Of a stretch of 64,000 bases of DNA, positions 34,522-44,044 are shown piece by piece. The stretch lies in the NCBI GenBank assembly GCA_024663395.1, contig JANFAH010000018.1, positions 496,001 through 560,000 of the forward strand, read 5' to 3'. The notes beneath the pieces were generated by a model. That model searched no databases and had not been told where the DNA came from. It saw nothing but the letters and a program-made list of their open reading frames with translations. Position 1 is the first letter of the stretch; each line of letters begins with the position of its first letter. Origin of the DNA: Pisolithus tinctorius (Eukaryota; Basidiomycota; Agaricomycetes; Boletales; Pisolithaceae). The translations under genes and the position numbers were made by a program.

Positions 34522-35808
34522 ATGAGAACTCGAGCTCAATCTCGAAGAGAGGTCGCTGAGAACCTCGCTGTAGCGCTAGCTAATCTGCGTCGACTCCCTT
34601 CTGTCGTCGAACAGTTCCAATCTTTCTCCGCTCGACACCGCTCTCGCGGTGAAGGCGAAAGCGCTTCGCAAGCTGGTCGCTCCGACCTCCACCCAACAAC
34701 TTTCCATACTCCATCTCCTCGTAACCGAGATGATGGACCCGACCCCGACCCTGACTATCCTGATGGTGATCCCGACGGCGGGGGCAGCAGTGACGGGGAT
34801 ATCCCCGAAGACCCGGCTGAGCTGCCAGAGGATCCCCTCGTAGCTCTTGCTAGAGCTGTCCATGCGCTTGCGCGGTCTAGTTCGCGCACTGGGGACTCCA
34901 CTCCGAAAACCAAAGTCCGCGAGCCTGACACTTTCGACGGCTCCGACCCTAAAAAACTCCACAAGTTCCTCGTTCAGTGCGAGCTGAACTTCCAAGACTG
35001 CCCTCGCGCATTCCGCTCCGACAGAGCAAAGGTTACCTTCGCTCAATCCTATCTTAAGGGTATGGCCCTGGCTTGGTTCGAGCCAGATCTGCTAAACCCT
35101 GACAACTATGACCGCCCGCTCTGGATGGACGACTATCATGAGTTCTTGCAAGAGCTCACAGCTAATTTCGGTCCGCATGATGCCATAGCGGATGCCGTCC
35201 AACAACTCGAGAACCTTACCATGAAGGATGGTTCTCGAATTACCAAATACGTCGTGGAGTTCAATCGCTGGGCTTCACAGGTCAAGGACTACGGTGTCGG
35301 TGCACTCCGCCACCGCTTCTATAGCGGACTTCCAGACCGCATCAAAGACGAGATCGCTCGCGTCGGTAAGCCTTCTACCCTTGCACAACTCCGCGAACTC
35401 GCCCAAACCATCGATGCGCGCTACTGGGAGCGCAAAGCAGAGATCTCGCGCACCACCAAGTCCACCTCCGACAAGTCGCAGTCTTCCAACTCCGACAATA
35501 AAACTAAATCGTCGTCCTCCTCGTCCTCCGCTCCAAAGTCCGACGCCAAGGGCAAGGGCAAACAGAAAGATCCACCCAAGTCCGACGCGTCTAAGTCTGA
35601 TATTGCCCACCTTCTGGGTAAAGATGGCAAACTCACCTCTGCTGAACGCCAGCGCAGGATGAAGAATAACCTCTGCCTCTTCTGTGGCGAGGCTGGCCAT
35701 TCCGCCAAGGACTGTCCCAAGTCCACCTCTCGCGCAGCCAAAGCCCGTGCAGCTACGGCTGAAACTCCGCCTACTCTGCCTGCGGAGAAGGCAGAGTCAA
35801 AAAATTAG
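34522..35808 (+). CDS. Gag of element 3
   Basis: 428 residues from ATG 34522 (MRTRAQSRREVAENLAVALA) to TAG 35806. Capsid domain near residues 130-320 (FDGSDPKKLHKFLVQCELNF, FAQSYLKGMALAWFEPDLL, FNRWASQVKDYG). A Ser/Lys-rich linker precedes one CCHC zinc knuckle CLFCGEAGHSAKDC near 35670. Forms the particle and packages RNA. Its last sense codons are the slippery site for pol synthesis. Confidence 0.92.
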   Translation: MRTRAQSRREVAENLAVALANLRRLPSVVEQFQSFSARHRSRGEGESASQAGRSDLHPTTFHTPSPRNRDDGPDPDPDYPDGDPDGGGSSDGDIPEDPAELPEDPLVALARAVHALARSSSRTGDSTPKTKVREPDTFDGSDPKKLHKFLVQCELNFQDCPRAFRSDRAKVTFAQSYLKGMALAWFEPDLLNPDNYDRPLWMDDYHEFLQELTANFGPHDAIADAVQQLENLTMKDGSRITKYVVEFNRWASQVKDYGVGALRHRFYSGLPDRIKDEIARVGKPSTLAQLRELAQTIDARYWERKAEISRTTKSTSDKSQSSNSDNKTKSSSSSSSAPKSDAKGKGKQKDPPKSDASKSDIAHLLGKDGKLTSAERQRRMKNNLCLFCGEAGHSAKDCPKSTSRAAKARAATAETPPTLPAEKAESKN

Positions 35809-35843
35809 TCCGCTCCTCCAGGGAGCTCGCACAGCCTGGAGGA
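35799..35843 (+). promoter_or_regulatory. Programmed -1 ribosomal frameshift signal (gag/pol of element 3)
   Basis: Slippery heptamer A AAA AAT at 35799-35805 in the gag frame, followed at once by the gag stop TAG. After an 8-nt spacer comes a perfect 9-bp stem, TCCTCCAGG (35814-35822) with CCTGGAGGA (35835-35843) and a 12-nt loop. The -1 frame is open from here into the protease and onward to 39524. Confidence 0.8.
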
Positions 35844-38800
35844 AGTGTTGAACCCAACTGTGCGCAACCGGACATCCGACTCAACGCGTCCGCTCTTTCT
35901 AGTCCCAACTCTTTACTTCCGTCTGTAACCCTTCCGGATTATTCTGTCGATACTTTTTCTGCGTTGATCGATTCTGGTTCTTCTCATTGCTTCGTAGACC
36001 CGTCTGTAATTAAAAAATATGCCATTCCTGTTTCCTCCGTTTCTCCGCCAATTCCGCTCCGCTTGTTCAATGGTAGTACAAATGCTGTCATTTCCCAAGA
36101 AGTAGATCTTTCCCTCCGCTTTCCTTCCGGCGATGTCAACTCCGTTTCATTTTATGTTACTCCGTTGGATTCTTCATGTTCGCTGGTATTAGGACACAAC
36201 TGGCTCACCCGCTTCAATCTGTCGATTGACTGGGTACTGGGCAGTATATCGTTCAAACCACCGTTACAGGGAATGCCAACGCCCCAGGCACCTTCGTCAC
36301 CTTCTGCTGCGACTTCCGCTCCAGATCCGACACCCTCCGCTCCGTCTGCAGCTCCATCTGCAACTCCAACCGACTCACCGCGCTCCGCTCCACTCGTCTC
36401 ACTCATCAATGCTGCTGCGTATGTCAGAGCCTGTGCTCTCCCTGGCTCCAGACAGTTCCGCTTACAGCTCTCCGCTGATGATGTGAAGCTTCGTGCGTCC
36501 TCCGCTTCATCTCCGCCTCCTGACCTCTCCTCGGTTCCCTCTGAGTATCACGAGTTTGCCGACGTCTTTAGTAAAGACAAGGCCACTGAACTTCCGCCAC
36601 ACCGCTCGTTCGATCTCAAGATCGACCTCGAGGAAGGGGCTTCTCCGCCCATTGGTACAATCTACTCTCTTTCTCCGCCAGAGCTTGAAGCTCTCCGCAC
36701 CTTCATTGACGAGCATCTTGGCTACGGTTTCATCAAACAATCCACCTCCGCTCACGGTGCCCCTGTCCTCTTCGTGAAGAAGAAGGATGGCTCACTCCGC
36801 CTCTGTGTTGATTATCGAGGACTCAATAAAATCACGAAAAAAGACCGCTACCCGCTGCCGCTCATCTCCGACCTACTCGACTCTCCAAGCCGTGCTAAAG
36901 TCTACACCAAGGTCGACCTCCGCCATGCCTATCATCTGGTCTGCATCGCAGACGGAGATGAATGGAAAACGGCTTTCCGCACTCGTTATGGTTCTTACGA
37001 GTGGCGGGTAATGCCATTCGGTCTGACTAATGCACCTGCGGCTTTCCAGCGATTCGTCAATAGCATCTTTGCAGACATGCTCGATGTCTGCGTCGTGGTA
37101 TACCTCGATGACATCCTAATCTATTCGCAGGACATGGAGTCGCATCGCGAACACGTAAAAGAGGTACTCTGCCACCTTCGAAAGCATGGTCTTTATGCCA
37201 AGCCAGAGAAGTGCGGGTTTCACTCCAACTCCGTCGAGTACCTCGGTTATATTCTTTCTCCCTCCGGTCTCACCATGTCCGCTGAGAAGGTTCAGGCAGT
37301 CCGCGACTGGCCTGAGCCGCGGAAGGTGCGAGACATCCAGTCCTTCCTTGGCTTCGCAAATTTCTATAGACGATTCATTAATAATTACTCCGACATCGTC
37401 GTTCCGCTCACTCGCCTCACGCGAAAGGGTGCTCCTTGGAACTTTTCCGAGGAGTGCCGCTCTGCTTTCCTCCGCCTGAAGGATGCCTTCAGCTCCGCTC
37501 CCATTCTCACTCATTGGGTCCCTGACGCTCCGCTTACAGTTGAAACCGACGCCTCCGACTATGCCATTGCTGGCATTTTGTCGATCACCTGCTCCGACGG
37601 TGAACTCCGCCCAGTCGCTTTCTACTCTCGCACCATGACTGCGCCAGAACTCAACTATGACACCCACGACAAGGAGCTGTTGGCTATCTTCGAGGCCTTC
37701 CGCCATTGGTGGCATTACCTGGAAGGTTCTGCCTTACCTGTCGACGTGGTGACAGACCACAAAAACCTTGAGTACTTTTCTACCTCTAAGGTTCTCACTC
37801 GTCGACAGGCCCGCTGGTCGGAGTACCTTTCACAGTTTAATCTCTCTATCCGCTTCCGACCTGGCCGCTTAGGAGCCAAACCCGACGCACTTACACGACG
37901 TTGGGACGTCTACCCAAAAGGGGGGGATAGGGACTACGCGCAGGTAAATCCTCACAATCTCCGCCCTATGTTTACACAGGAGCAACTCGCATTGTCCCTC
38001 CGTACCACCACCCTTGTGGCACCTGTGCTCCGCACTGCCATGGTCTTCGATGTCGAGTGCTTGCACTCCGACATCATCTCCGCCCTACCCTCCGATCCTG
38101 TCTCCGCCAGCCACCTCCCAACTCCGACTAAGCCTCGGTGGTCCCTGGACTCCGACGGTCTACTCTGCCTTGACGGTCGTATCTTTGTCCCTGACATTGA
38201 TGACCTCCGCCTTCGAGTGCTTCGGTTCAAGCATGATCATCCTCTAGCAGGCCATTTCGGGCAAAACCTCACCTTAGAACTCGTCCGCAGGGGCTACGTG
38301 TGGCCTAACCTCCGCTCCAACGTAAAGGAGTACGTCAGGTCTTGCACCACCTGTGGATGGAGCAAAACTCCGCGTCACCGCCCTTATGGTCTACTGAAGC
38401 AACTCCCCGTCCCAGAGAGACCTTGGAACTCCATCTCCATGGATTTCATCGAACACCTCCCTAACTCCGATGGCTACTCCGCCATACTCGTGGTAGTGGA
38501 CCGCCTCTCAAAGCAAGCGGTGTTCATCCCCACCCACGACTCTGTCACCTCTGCCGAACTCGCTAAGCTCTTCCTAACCCATGTCTTCTCCAAGCACGGA
38601 GTACCAGCTAATGTCACCTCCGACAGAGGTCCTGAGTTTGTCTCACACTTCTTCCGCTCCCTAGGAAAGGCCCTCGACATGCGTCTTCACTTCACTTCGG
38701 GTTATCACCCAGAAGGCGATGGCCAGACCGAGCGAACGAACCAGACCCTCGAGCAGTACCTTCGTGTCTACTGTAACTACCAACAAGATAACTGGGCTGA

Positions 38801-39524
38801 GCTGTTACCTCTAGCGGAGTTCGCTTTCAACAACGCACCAAGTGCGACTACTGGAGTTTCTCCCTTCTTCGCTAACAAGGGATACCATCCAAACCTGTCT
38901 GTGGTCCCTGACCAAGACTTCACTTCTCCAAGGGCTCACGACTACGTTGTGGAGCTCTCCGCCCTTCATGACTTCCTCCGCTCCGAAATGTCCGCCGCTC
39001 AACAGCGCTACCAGGGCCCAGCAGATGCTAGACGCATACCTCCGCCTGGGTTCAAGGTCGGAGAACAGGCCTACGTCAAAGCCAAGTACTTCCGCTCCAC
39101 TCATCCTTCGGAGAAACTCTCTGAAAAGTACTTAGGTCCGTTCACCATCTTGGCCAGGCCAGGTACGCACTCTGTCACCCTTAAGCTCCCTGACTCTATG
39201 TGCTCGGTACATCCGGTCTTCCATGTCTCACAACTGGAAGCCGCAGTGGCCAACCCTTTCCCAAACCGACAACAACCTCCGCCTCCGCCAGTAGATGTCG
39301 ATGGTGACCTTGAGTACGAAGTATCAGAGATACTCGACTCTAAGGTGGACTGCCATCGCCGCCACTGTCAGCTCTTGTATCTAGTCCGCTGGGCTGGTTA
39401 CGAGAACACCGACGAGGAAACCTCTTGGTTGCTTGCAACTGAGCTAGGTCACGCTTCCGACATAGTCTCTGCTTTCCATGAACGCTATCCACAAAAACCT
39501 GGTCCGTACCAACCTCCGACATAG
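35805..39524 (+). CDS. Pol (protease, RT, RNase H, integrase, chromodomain) of element 3
   Basis: Open -1 frame entered at the gag stop; no ATG is needed. Protease: LIDSGSSHCFVD near 35964 and LVLGHNWL near 36187. RT: LFVKKKDGSLRLCVDYRGLN, KVDLRHAYH, FGLTNAPAAFQRFVN and catalytic YLDDILIYSQ near 37105. RNase H: VETDASDYAIAGIL, ELLAIFEAF, VVTDHKNL. Integrase: zinc module HPLAGHFGQN...CTTCGW, then Asp in SMDFIEHLP, Asp in VTSDRGPEF and Glu in GQTERTNQT. Chromodomain near 39310: EYEVSEILDSK, LYLVRWAGY, TSWL. About 1240 residues; all catalytic residues present. The chromodomain suggests targeting to heterochromatin. Confidence 0.93.
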   Translation, partial: LVRSSRELAQPGGSVEPNCAQPDIRLNASALSSPNSLLPSVTLPDYSVDTFSALIDSGSSHCFVDPSVIKKYAIPVSSVSPPIPLRLFNGSTNAVISQEVDLSLRFPSGDVNSVSFYVTPLDSSCSLVLGHNWLTRFNLSIDWVLGSISFKPPLQGMPTPQAPSSPSAATSAPDPTPSAPSAAPSATPTDSPRSAPLVSLINAAAYVRACALPGSRQFRLQLSADDVKLRASSASSPPPDLSSVPSEYHEFADVFSKDKATELPPHRSFDLKIDLEEGASPPIGTIYSLSPPELEALRTFIDEHLGYGFIKQSTSAHGAPVLFVKKKDGSLRLCVDYRGLNKITKKDRYPLPLISDLLDSPSRAKVYTKVDLRHAYHLVCIADGDEWKTAFRTRYGSYEWRVMPFGLTNAPAAFQRFVNSIFADMLDVCVVVYLDDILIYSQDMESHREHVKEVLCHLRKHGLYAKPEKCGFHSNSVEYLGYILSPSGLTMSAEKVQAVRDWPEPRKVRDIQSFLGFANFYRRFINNYSDIVVPLTRLTRKGAPWNFSEECRSAFLRLKDAFSSAPILTHWVPDAPLTVETDASDYAIAGILSITCSDGELRPVAFYSRTMTAPELNYDTHDKELLAIFEAFRHWWHYLEGSALPVDVVTDHKNLEYFSTSKVLTRRQARWSEYLSQFNLSIRFRPGRLGAKPDALTRRWDVYPKGGDRDYAQVNPHNLRPMFTQEQLALSLRTTTLVAPVLRTAMVFDVECLHSDIISALPSDPVSASHLPTPTKPRWSLDSDGLLCLDGRIFVPDIDDLRLRVLRFKHDHPLAGHFGQNLTLELVRRGYVWPNLRSNVKEYVRSCTTCGWSKTPRHRPYGLLKQLPVPERPWNSISMDFIEHLPNSDGYSAILVVVDRLSKQAVFIPTHDSVTSAELAKLFLTHVFSKHGVPANVTSDRGPEFVSHFFRSLGKALDMRLHFTSGYHPEGDGQTERTNQTLEQYLRVYCNYQQDNWAELLPLAEFAFNNAPSATTGVSPFFANKGYHPNLSVVPDQDFTSPRAHDYVVELSALHDFLRSEMSAAQQRYQGPADARRIPPPGFKVGEQAYVKAKYFRSTHPSEKLSEKYLGPFTILARPGTHSVTLKLPDSMCSVHPVFHVSQLEAAVANPFPNRQQPPPPPVDVDGDLEYEVSEILDSKVDCHRRHCQLLYLVRWAGYENTDEETSWLLATELGHASDIVSAFHERYPQKPGPYQPPT

Positions 39525-39729
39525 CACTCCGCCCACATAACCTTCCTCCGCGGGCCAACTCCGCCTCTTACCGAACTACCTTAAAGTACTTTAGAGTTTC
39601 CTCCGCTTATCCATTTCACTTCTCAGTCATGAACAAAAGTCACAAGTCTATTTCGTAGTAGTACAAAAAATATACAAACACAAAAAAAAAAAAAAAGAAG
39701 AAGAAAAGAAAAAACAAAACGAAACTACT

Positions 39730-40995
39730 CTACTCTTCCATTGCTTGTCCTCCGCCACCCTCCTGTTCTTCTCCGCCTTCCTTCTCTCCTCCGACGTCTT
39801 CCTCTTCCTCGTTATCCCCCTCCGCACCTTCGTCCGCTTCCTCGTTCTTGTCCTCCGCCTCTGACTGCGGCCTCTTCCATCCTCCTCCTGTGCGTTCGAA
39901 CTCGGCCATCCTGGCCTCGCGTGCGTCCTCCCTCCTCCTCATCTCCGCCCACTCCGCCCACTCGCGGTACAGCCCCCACTCGTTGGCTGTCCGCTCTGCC
40001 GCCTCCGCCATCTGCTCCACTGCCCTTGCCATCCTCTCGAAGGCTGTCGCAGCCTTTTCGTGTGCCGCTGCGTACCTCTCTGCAGCCTGCAGCTGCCGCT
40101 CCCGCTCCCACTCCGTCCACCAGGAGGAGACCCCCGAGGGTCCCTCGAGCGGTGTCTCTGGCTCCTCGTCCTCTCCGCCTGCCTCCCGCTCGTCGTCCGC
40201 TTCCTCCGTCTCCGTTGCTCTCTCCTTCCCCTTCCCTCGCGTCCTCTTCTTCTTCTCTCCTCGGGAGCTCCCCGTCCCTGCTCTCTTCCGTGAAGGCCCC
40301 GCCACCGCTTCTTCACGTGCCCAGCTGCACGTCTTCTTTTTGTTGTGGCAGGGCACGCAGGCCCTGGTCTTACCTCGTCCCAGCTCGCACTGCCCCGCTG
40401 TCAGACTCGCTATACAGTGAGTGCAGGGGGCTCTCTTGGTCGCGGTGACCACCACAGAGGCCCCAGGCACCTTCTGGGCGGTGTTGACGTCATACACCGC
40501 GCCGGTTAACCTGAAATAGAGTAAGGTCAAAAGAATAAAATAAAATAGGTCAGCTCCGCCTGACTTGCAGTAATCTGCTACTCACCTCTGTGCGACCTCA
40601 TCCCTCCTGGCCTGGGCTCTCTCCTGAGAGGCCCTCTGCCTCTGCCTCTCAGCCTCCTCTGCCGCCGCTTTCTGCCTCTGCTTCTCGGCCTCTTCCTCCG
40701 CCGCCTTCTTCCTCTGCACCTCCTCCTCCTCTCTCTGCCTCCGCTCCGCCTCCTGCCGCGCCTCTTCCGCCTTTCGATGCTTGGCCTCCTCTCGTTTGGC
40801 CTTGCGCTCCGCCTCGCGCTCTCGCTCCTTCCTCTCCGCCTCTTCTCGCCGACGTGCCTTCTCCGCTGTCTTCTCGCGCTCGGTGTCTGTCAAGTCGTCT
40901 GTAAGAACGACTAGGTTGTCGTCGGCAACCTGGGAGTAGTCACAAGAGTGACCAGGGGTAGGCTGGGGGGTTTTGTTCTGACGCTGAGGGGACAT
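39730..40995 (-). CDS. Antisense spliced gene inside element 3: coiled-coil and six-cysteine protein
   Basis: Two exons on the minus strand, 40995-40586 and 40510-39730, joined across a 75-nt intron (donor GTGAGT, acceptor TTTCAG) that restores one frame of about 396 codons from ATG 40995 to TAG 39730. Exon 1 encodes a start (MSPQRQNKTPQPTPGHSC) and a long Glu/Arg/Lys coiled coil. Exon 2 has a cysteine cluster CTHC-x8-C-x9-CVPC-x6-C reminiscent of Zn2Cys6 modules, a Lys/Arg-rich stretch (KKKRTRGKGK), a Trp/Glu/Arg-rich helical region (WTEWERERQLQAAERYAA) and a Gly/Glu-rich tail. Comparable proteins are frequent in Agaricomycete repeats, but function is unknown to me. Confidence 0.72.
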
Positions 40996-41177
40996 GATGA
41001 TGGGGGGATGGGATACGAAGGTTCAGTACCCTAACACGTGTTTTTAAGCGGTACTTCGAACTCCGACGGAGCTCCGCCGTGGCTAAAACCATTGTCCTCG
41101 AGGCATCAAAATAATTTCAAATGATCAACTCGTGTTGATCTCGTCCCGTACATGCGGCCTTCAGGGGTTCAGGCCCT

Positions 41178-41190
41178 AAGGGGGGGGCAC
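41178..41190 (+). other. Polypurine tract of element 3
   Basis: AAGGGGGGGGCAC directly before the 3' LTR; the G run is the likely plus-strand primer. Confidence 0.75.
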
Positions 41191-41904
41191 TGTCACGACC
41201 GTGCGTTCATTATAAGTCCCTGTACACTCCGCACCCTACTCCACCGGTCGTTTGCTCACTCCGCACCAACTCCGCCCAACGTCTGCTGTTTGCGAACTGT
41301 CTCCGCCCCAACTGCTGTCGGACTTGTGTTACTCTCCTACCGGACCGAGCGGTCCGTTCCCTGAGGGGTCATGTGACTACCTTCGCAGTCAGGTACTCCG
41401 CAGCGCGCTCACCGCATGGTCCAGTGTCTGGACTGTTTCCTTTTCTAGATGTTCTGTGTTACCCGTTCGTATGTCCTCCGTCTACCCTTCATTCGTCGTC
41501 CAGGAAATTTTACTTGAAAATTTATGAGTCTCCATATGTCAGTTCCGATTCTGATTACTGTACCTCCGTAGTAGTATAAAAGCATGTACTGTACTCCGCT
41601 GTTCTTCAGTACGAATATCAACTTAGTTCCTACTCCTCCTGACTCCGTCTTCTGTCTGTCGGACTTACCTCCGACACTCCGTCTGTACTCTCCCTCTGAA
41701 ATATGAGGGCTGAGATCGTGCAAGGGGGTAGCGCACGAGCTAAACCCGACGCCCTCACTCCGCTCCGCCTTTGTCTCGGCAGACTTTGTTCCTGCCACCA
41801 CTCCACTAGTCGGAGTTTCATTCTTCCCTGTCGGACTTGCTTCCGAACCACCCTCTGGACCTTGTATAGCATCGGAGTTGGTCAGAGTAGGCCCGGACTT
41901 GACA
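41191..41904 (+). repeat. 3' LTR of element 3
   Basis: 714 bp, TGTCACGACCG...CTTGACA, followed by TSD GGTGT. Confidence 0.93.
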
Positions 41905-42140
41905 GGTGTTACATATATTGTACAGAATGCCTTACTACGGCGAGGCGCGAAAGACCCCTCCATCTACTTCAGGGCTTACGTCGAAGGCACCCGAGCCGTC
42001 ATCGAAGCAGCCATCGCAGCCGGTGTCCGTAAGCTCATCTACACGAGTTTCGCAGGCGTCGTAATTGACAGCACTGACATCGTGAATGTCAACGAATGAG
42101 TGCCCTATCTGGAGAAGCTGTTCGACATGTATAACCTACT
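41905..42140 (+). pseudogene. ERG26-like sterol dehydrogenase fragment, 3' part
   Basis: Continues the fragment at 33561-33745 across the TSD in the same frame: GVTYIVQNALL, AKDPSIYFRAYVEGTRAVIE, AAIAAGVRKLIYTSFAGVV, then a TGA where relatives have Arg (CGA) and VPYLEKLFDMYN. The motif around VEGTRAVIEAA and KLIYTSSAGV is diagnostic for 3-beta-HSD/ERG26-type dehydrogenases. The catalytic Tyr-Lys region is not found. Confidence 0.72.
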
Positions 42141-42555
42141 GCCTTACCGTTCTACCACGTCAAGTGAACCTAGACTGGCCCCTGAGGGCGTGACAGCAAA
42201 GCTCGACGAATCTCTACACCGCGCTCCCCCTCCCATATGTGCCACAACCGAATATCACCGCATGATGCAGACACTCAGTTCCTATGTCGCACCCACACCC
42301 GATGCTGGATCCATCCTATCTGCACACAACACCCCATTCGATCCACATGAACCTACAGGCTTCGTTGTCCGTTCTCGAGCCGACAAGCAAGCGTCCTTCG
42401 TCACAGGTGGAGAACAGATATATATCTTAGAAGCTACAGAACTATTCGACGAGTGCGAGCGATGGCTGTTGAGCCTAAAGATACAAGATACATACACGCA
42501 ACTGCGGAAGGTGATAGGAGTACGAGTGGTGGTGTCACGGGTCGTGGTTAGGTGA
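42141..42555 (+). other. Open frame of unknown origin in element 1
   Basis: Follows the ERG26-like fragment in the same frame (TTSSEPRLAPEGVTAKLDES, then ATTEYHRMMQTLSSYVAPTP and GGEQIYILEATELFDECERW). I do not recognise it. It may be the captured sequence's neighbour or element 1 sequence. Confidence 0.3.
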
Positions 42556-42599
42556 TGGTCATTTGAAGCAACAGAGGAATCTCGATGGAGGAGAGGCAT

Positions 42600-44044
42600 A
42601 GGGGATTCGCACGCTGAGCTCAACAGCTCGGGTTTTCGTTTTGATCTTAGAACGTTTTGTTTACATCCTCGTTATTCTAGGGAAGATGGACATCTGCAAC
42701 AAATTGCGATCGTGATACAAGAGACTACAATGAACTGCGAGCAAAGGACATGTGGAGGTACAGCAGAAGAGTTCGGAGACCTACGAAGTCCGAATGGGGT
42801 GTCAGGCGATGGGGGCGCAGTAGTACCGACTCTCGGTATGAAGAGCCATCCGCCAAGTAATGTGGATTCAGGCACAGAGCCTGAGCGCTCGTTTTTGTCT
42901 TTTGTTTGTATGACGTTATACTCACGAATCTACAGGTCTAAGGTACTCGACCAAGTCGAAGTGCAGTTGCTGATATCCGAAGGAAAAGAAGATGCCAAGT
43001 ACCCTAGCACAAAGGAAAAGGCGATCGACAGGGATGGACAGCTCGAGACTGTTCATCAGTACTTAGTATCAGGACTTCGTCCACCTGACTGCGAGGTGGG
43101 AGGGCGAAGCTCGGGATCGAACGAAGTTAGTGCCTGTAACCGTCGGAGTCGAAGACCTATCTTCGAAGCAGGCCCAAAGATCTACAGATCGAAGGTGACA
43201 TGTTCTGTTATGATTCGAGCTTATACTACGTTGAAATGTTTTGTTTCTAGCAGCGAAGAAGTAGTGAATGAAGACGGGTGACTCGAGGTCGCTTGGCAAC
43301 ACTTAGCGCAAGGGCTTCGGCCACCAGACGAAGTAAGAGAAATCAAGTGTGCACATGCACAGGGAGTCGAGGCTGTGAAAATAGGAGTGGGACAAGTGGA
43401 CGAAGCGAAAGTCCCAGTGAGAGTATTGATTTATAGTTTTCTTTAATATGAGTTTTGCCTCGAGCGACTTTGTTCAACTGCGTTGCACTAGTCTTCGGGT
43501 GATTCTACTCATCCTGACATCTAGTTTCAGTTTTCTTTCACTTTTATTATGTGCTAGATCATCTTAAGGACGAGCAGGAGTCAAGAACACATATGTGTTC
43601 AAGGATAGTAAATACACGACTGAGCAAGAGTTTCTTTTAGGTACATATATGACTTCGAGCTGCCTCGCAGAGGGCCAATCTCCGCTGTACCAGCCACAGT
43701 GCTGCGTTACCATTTCGTGCAAAGACTGTACCTCGAAGAGCAGTCATCGACTCACTCTGCACTCGATTTATCACTCACTTGTTCGTTTTCCCAGAGTTTA
43801 TCTCCATTGTTGTTTGGTGCGAGGTTTGGGTTTTGAGGGTTGTGTTCGAGGATGTGGATAGGGGGATTGTGCTGTGAGGCCGGGAGTGGGTCTTGGGAGA
43901 GAAGGGGGGTTGTGTTTGAGTAGTGCGAGGTTAGAGGGGCAAGGCGCCGTGTTCAAAGGTTGAGGGAAGTAGATGTGAGGGCGAGGATGTTCGTGCGAGG
44001 AGGAGAGCAACTGAGGACGGTTGAATTCTAAACTGCCCCTCGGA
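42600..44044 (+). repeat. Degenerate intron-like modules and G-rich 3' region of element 1 (right block)
   Basis: Units at about 42615, 42870 and more weakly 43170 and 43420 resemble those at 31420-33520. The unit at 42615 (GTTTTGTTTACATCC...TTCTAGGGAAGATGG) and the one at 32315 also share the sequence that follows. From about 43800 the strand becomes G-rich. Directly before the 3' LTR there is no clear polypurine tract (GCCCCTCGGA). Confidence 0.45.

Larger units (their letters stand above)
33746..41904 (+). mobile_element. Element 3: chromodomain Gypsy LTR retrotransposon (self-primed type)
   Basis: LTRs of exactly 714 bp (33746-34459, 41191-41904), TG...CA ends, TSD GGCGT (33741-33745) and GGTGT (41905-41909). 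Order: LTR, short self-complementary primer-binding site, gag, -1 frameshift signal, pol with C-terminal chromodomain, antisense spliced gene, G-rich polypurine tract, LTR. No stop codons in gag or pol. It interrupts the ERG26-like fragment of element 1. Three further LTRs of the family (G, E, F) are in the window. Confidence 0.93.

Noticed and set aside
34000..34539. 179-codon minus-strand frame in the element 3 LTR
   Set aside because: Open only by composition; the LTR promoter and self-priming layout are on the plus strand, and the frame is not kept in solo LTR E.
35964..39524. Pol of element 3 translated from its own start near 35964
   Set aside because: The first codon there is TTG, and the frame is open back to the gag stop where a slippery site and hairpin sit, which favours frameshifting.
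39741..40448. 235-codon plus-strand frame in element 3
   Set aside because: Pro/Leu/Ser-rich shadow of the antisense gene, whose splice sites and cysteine cluster support the minus strand.
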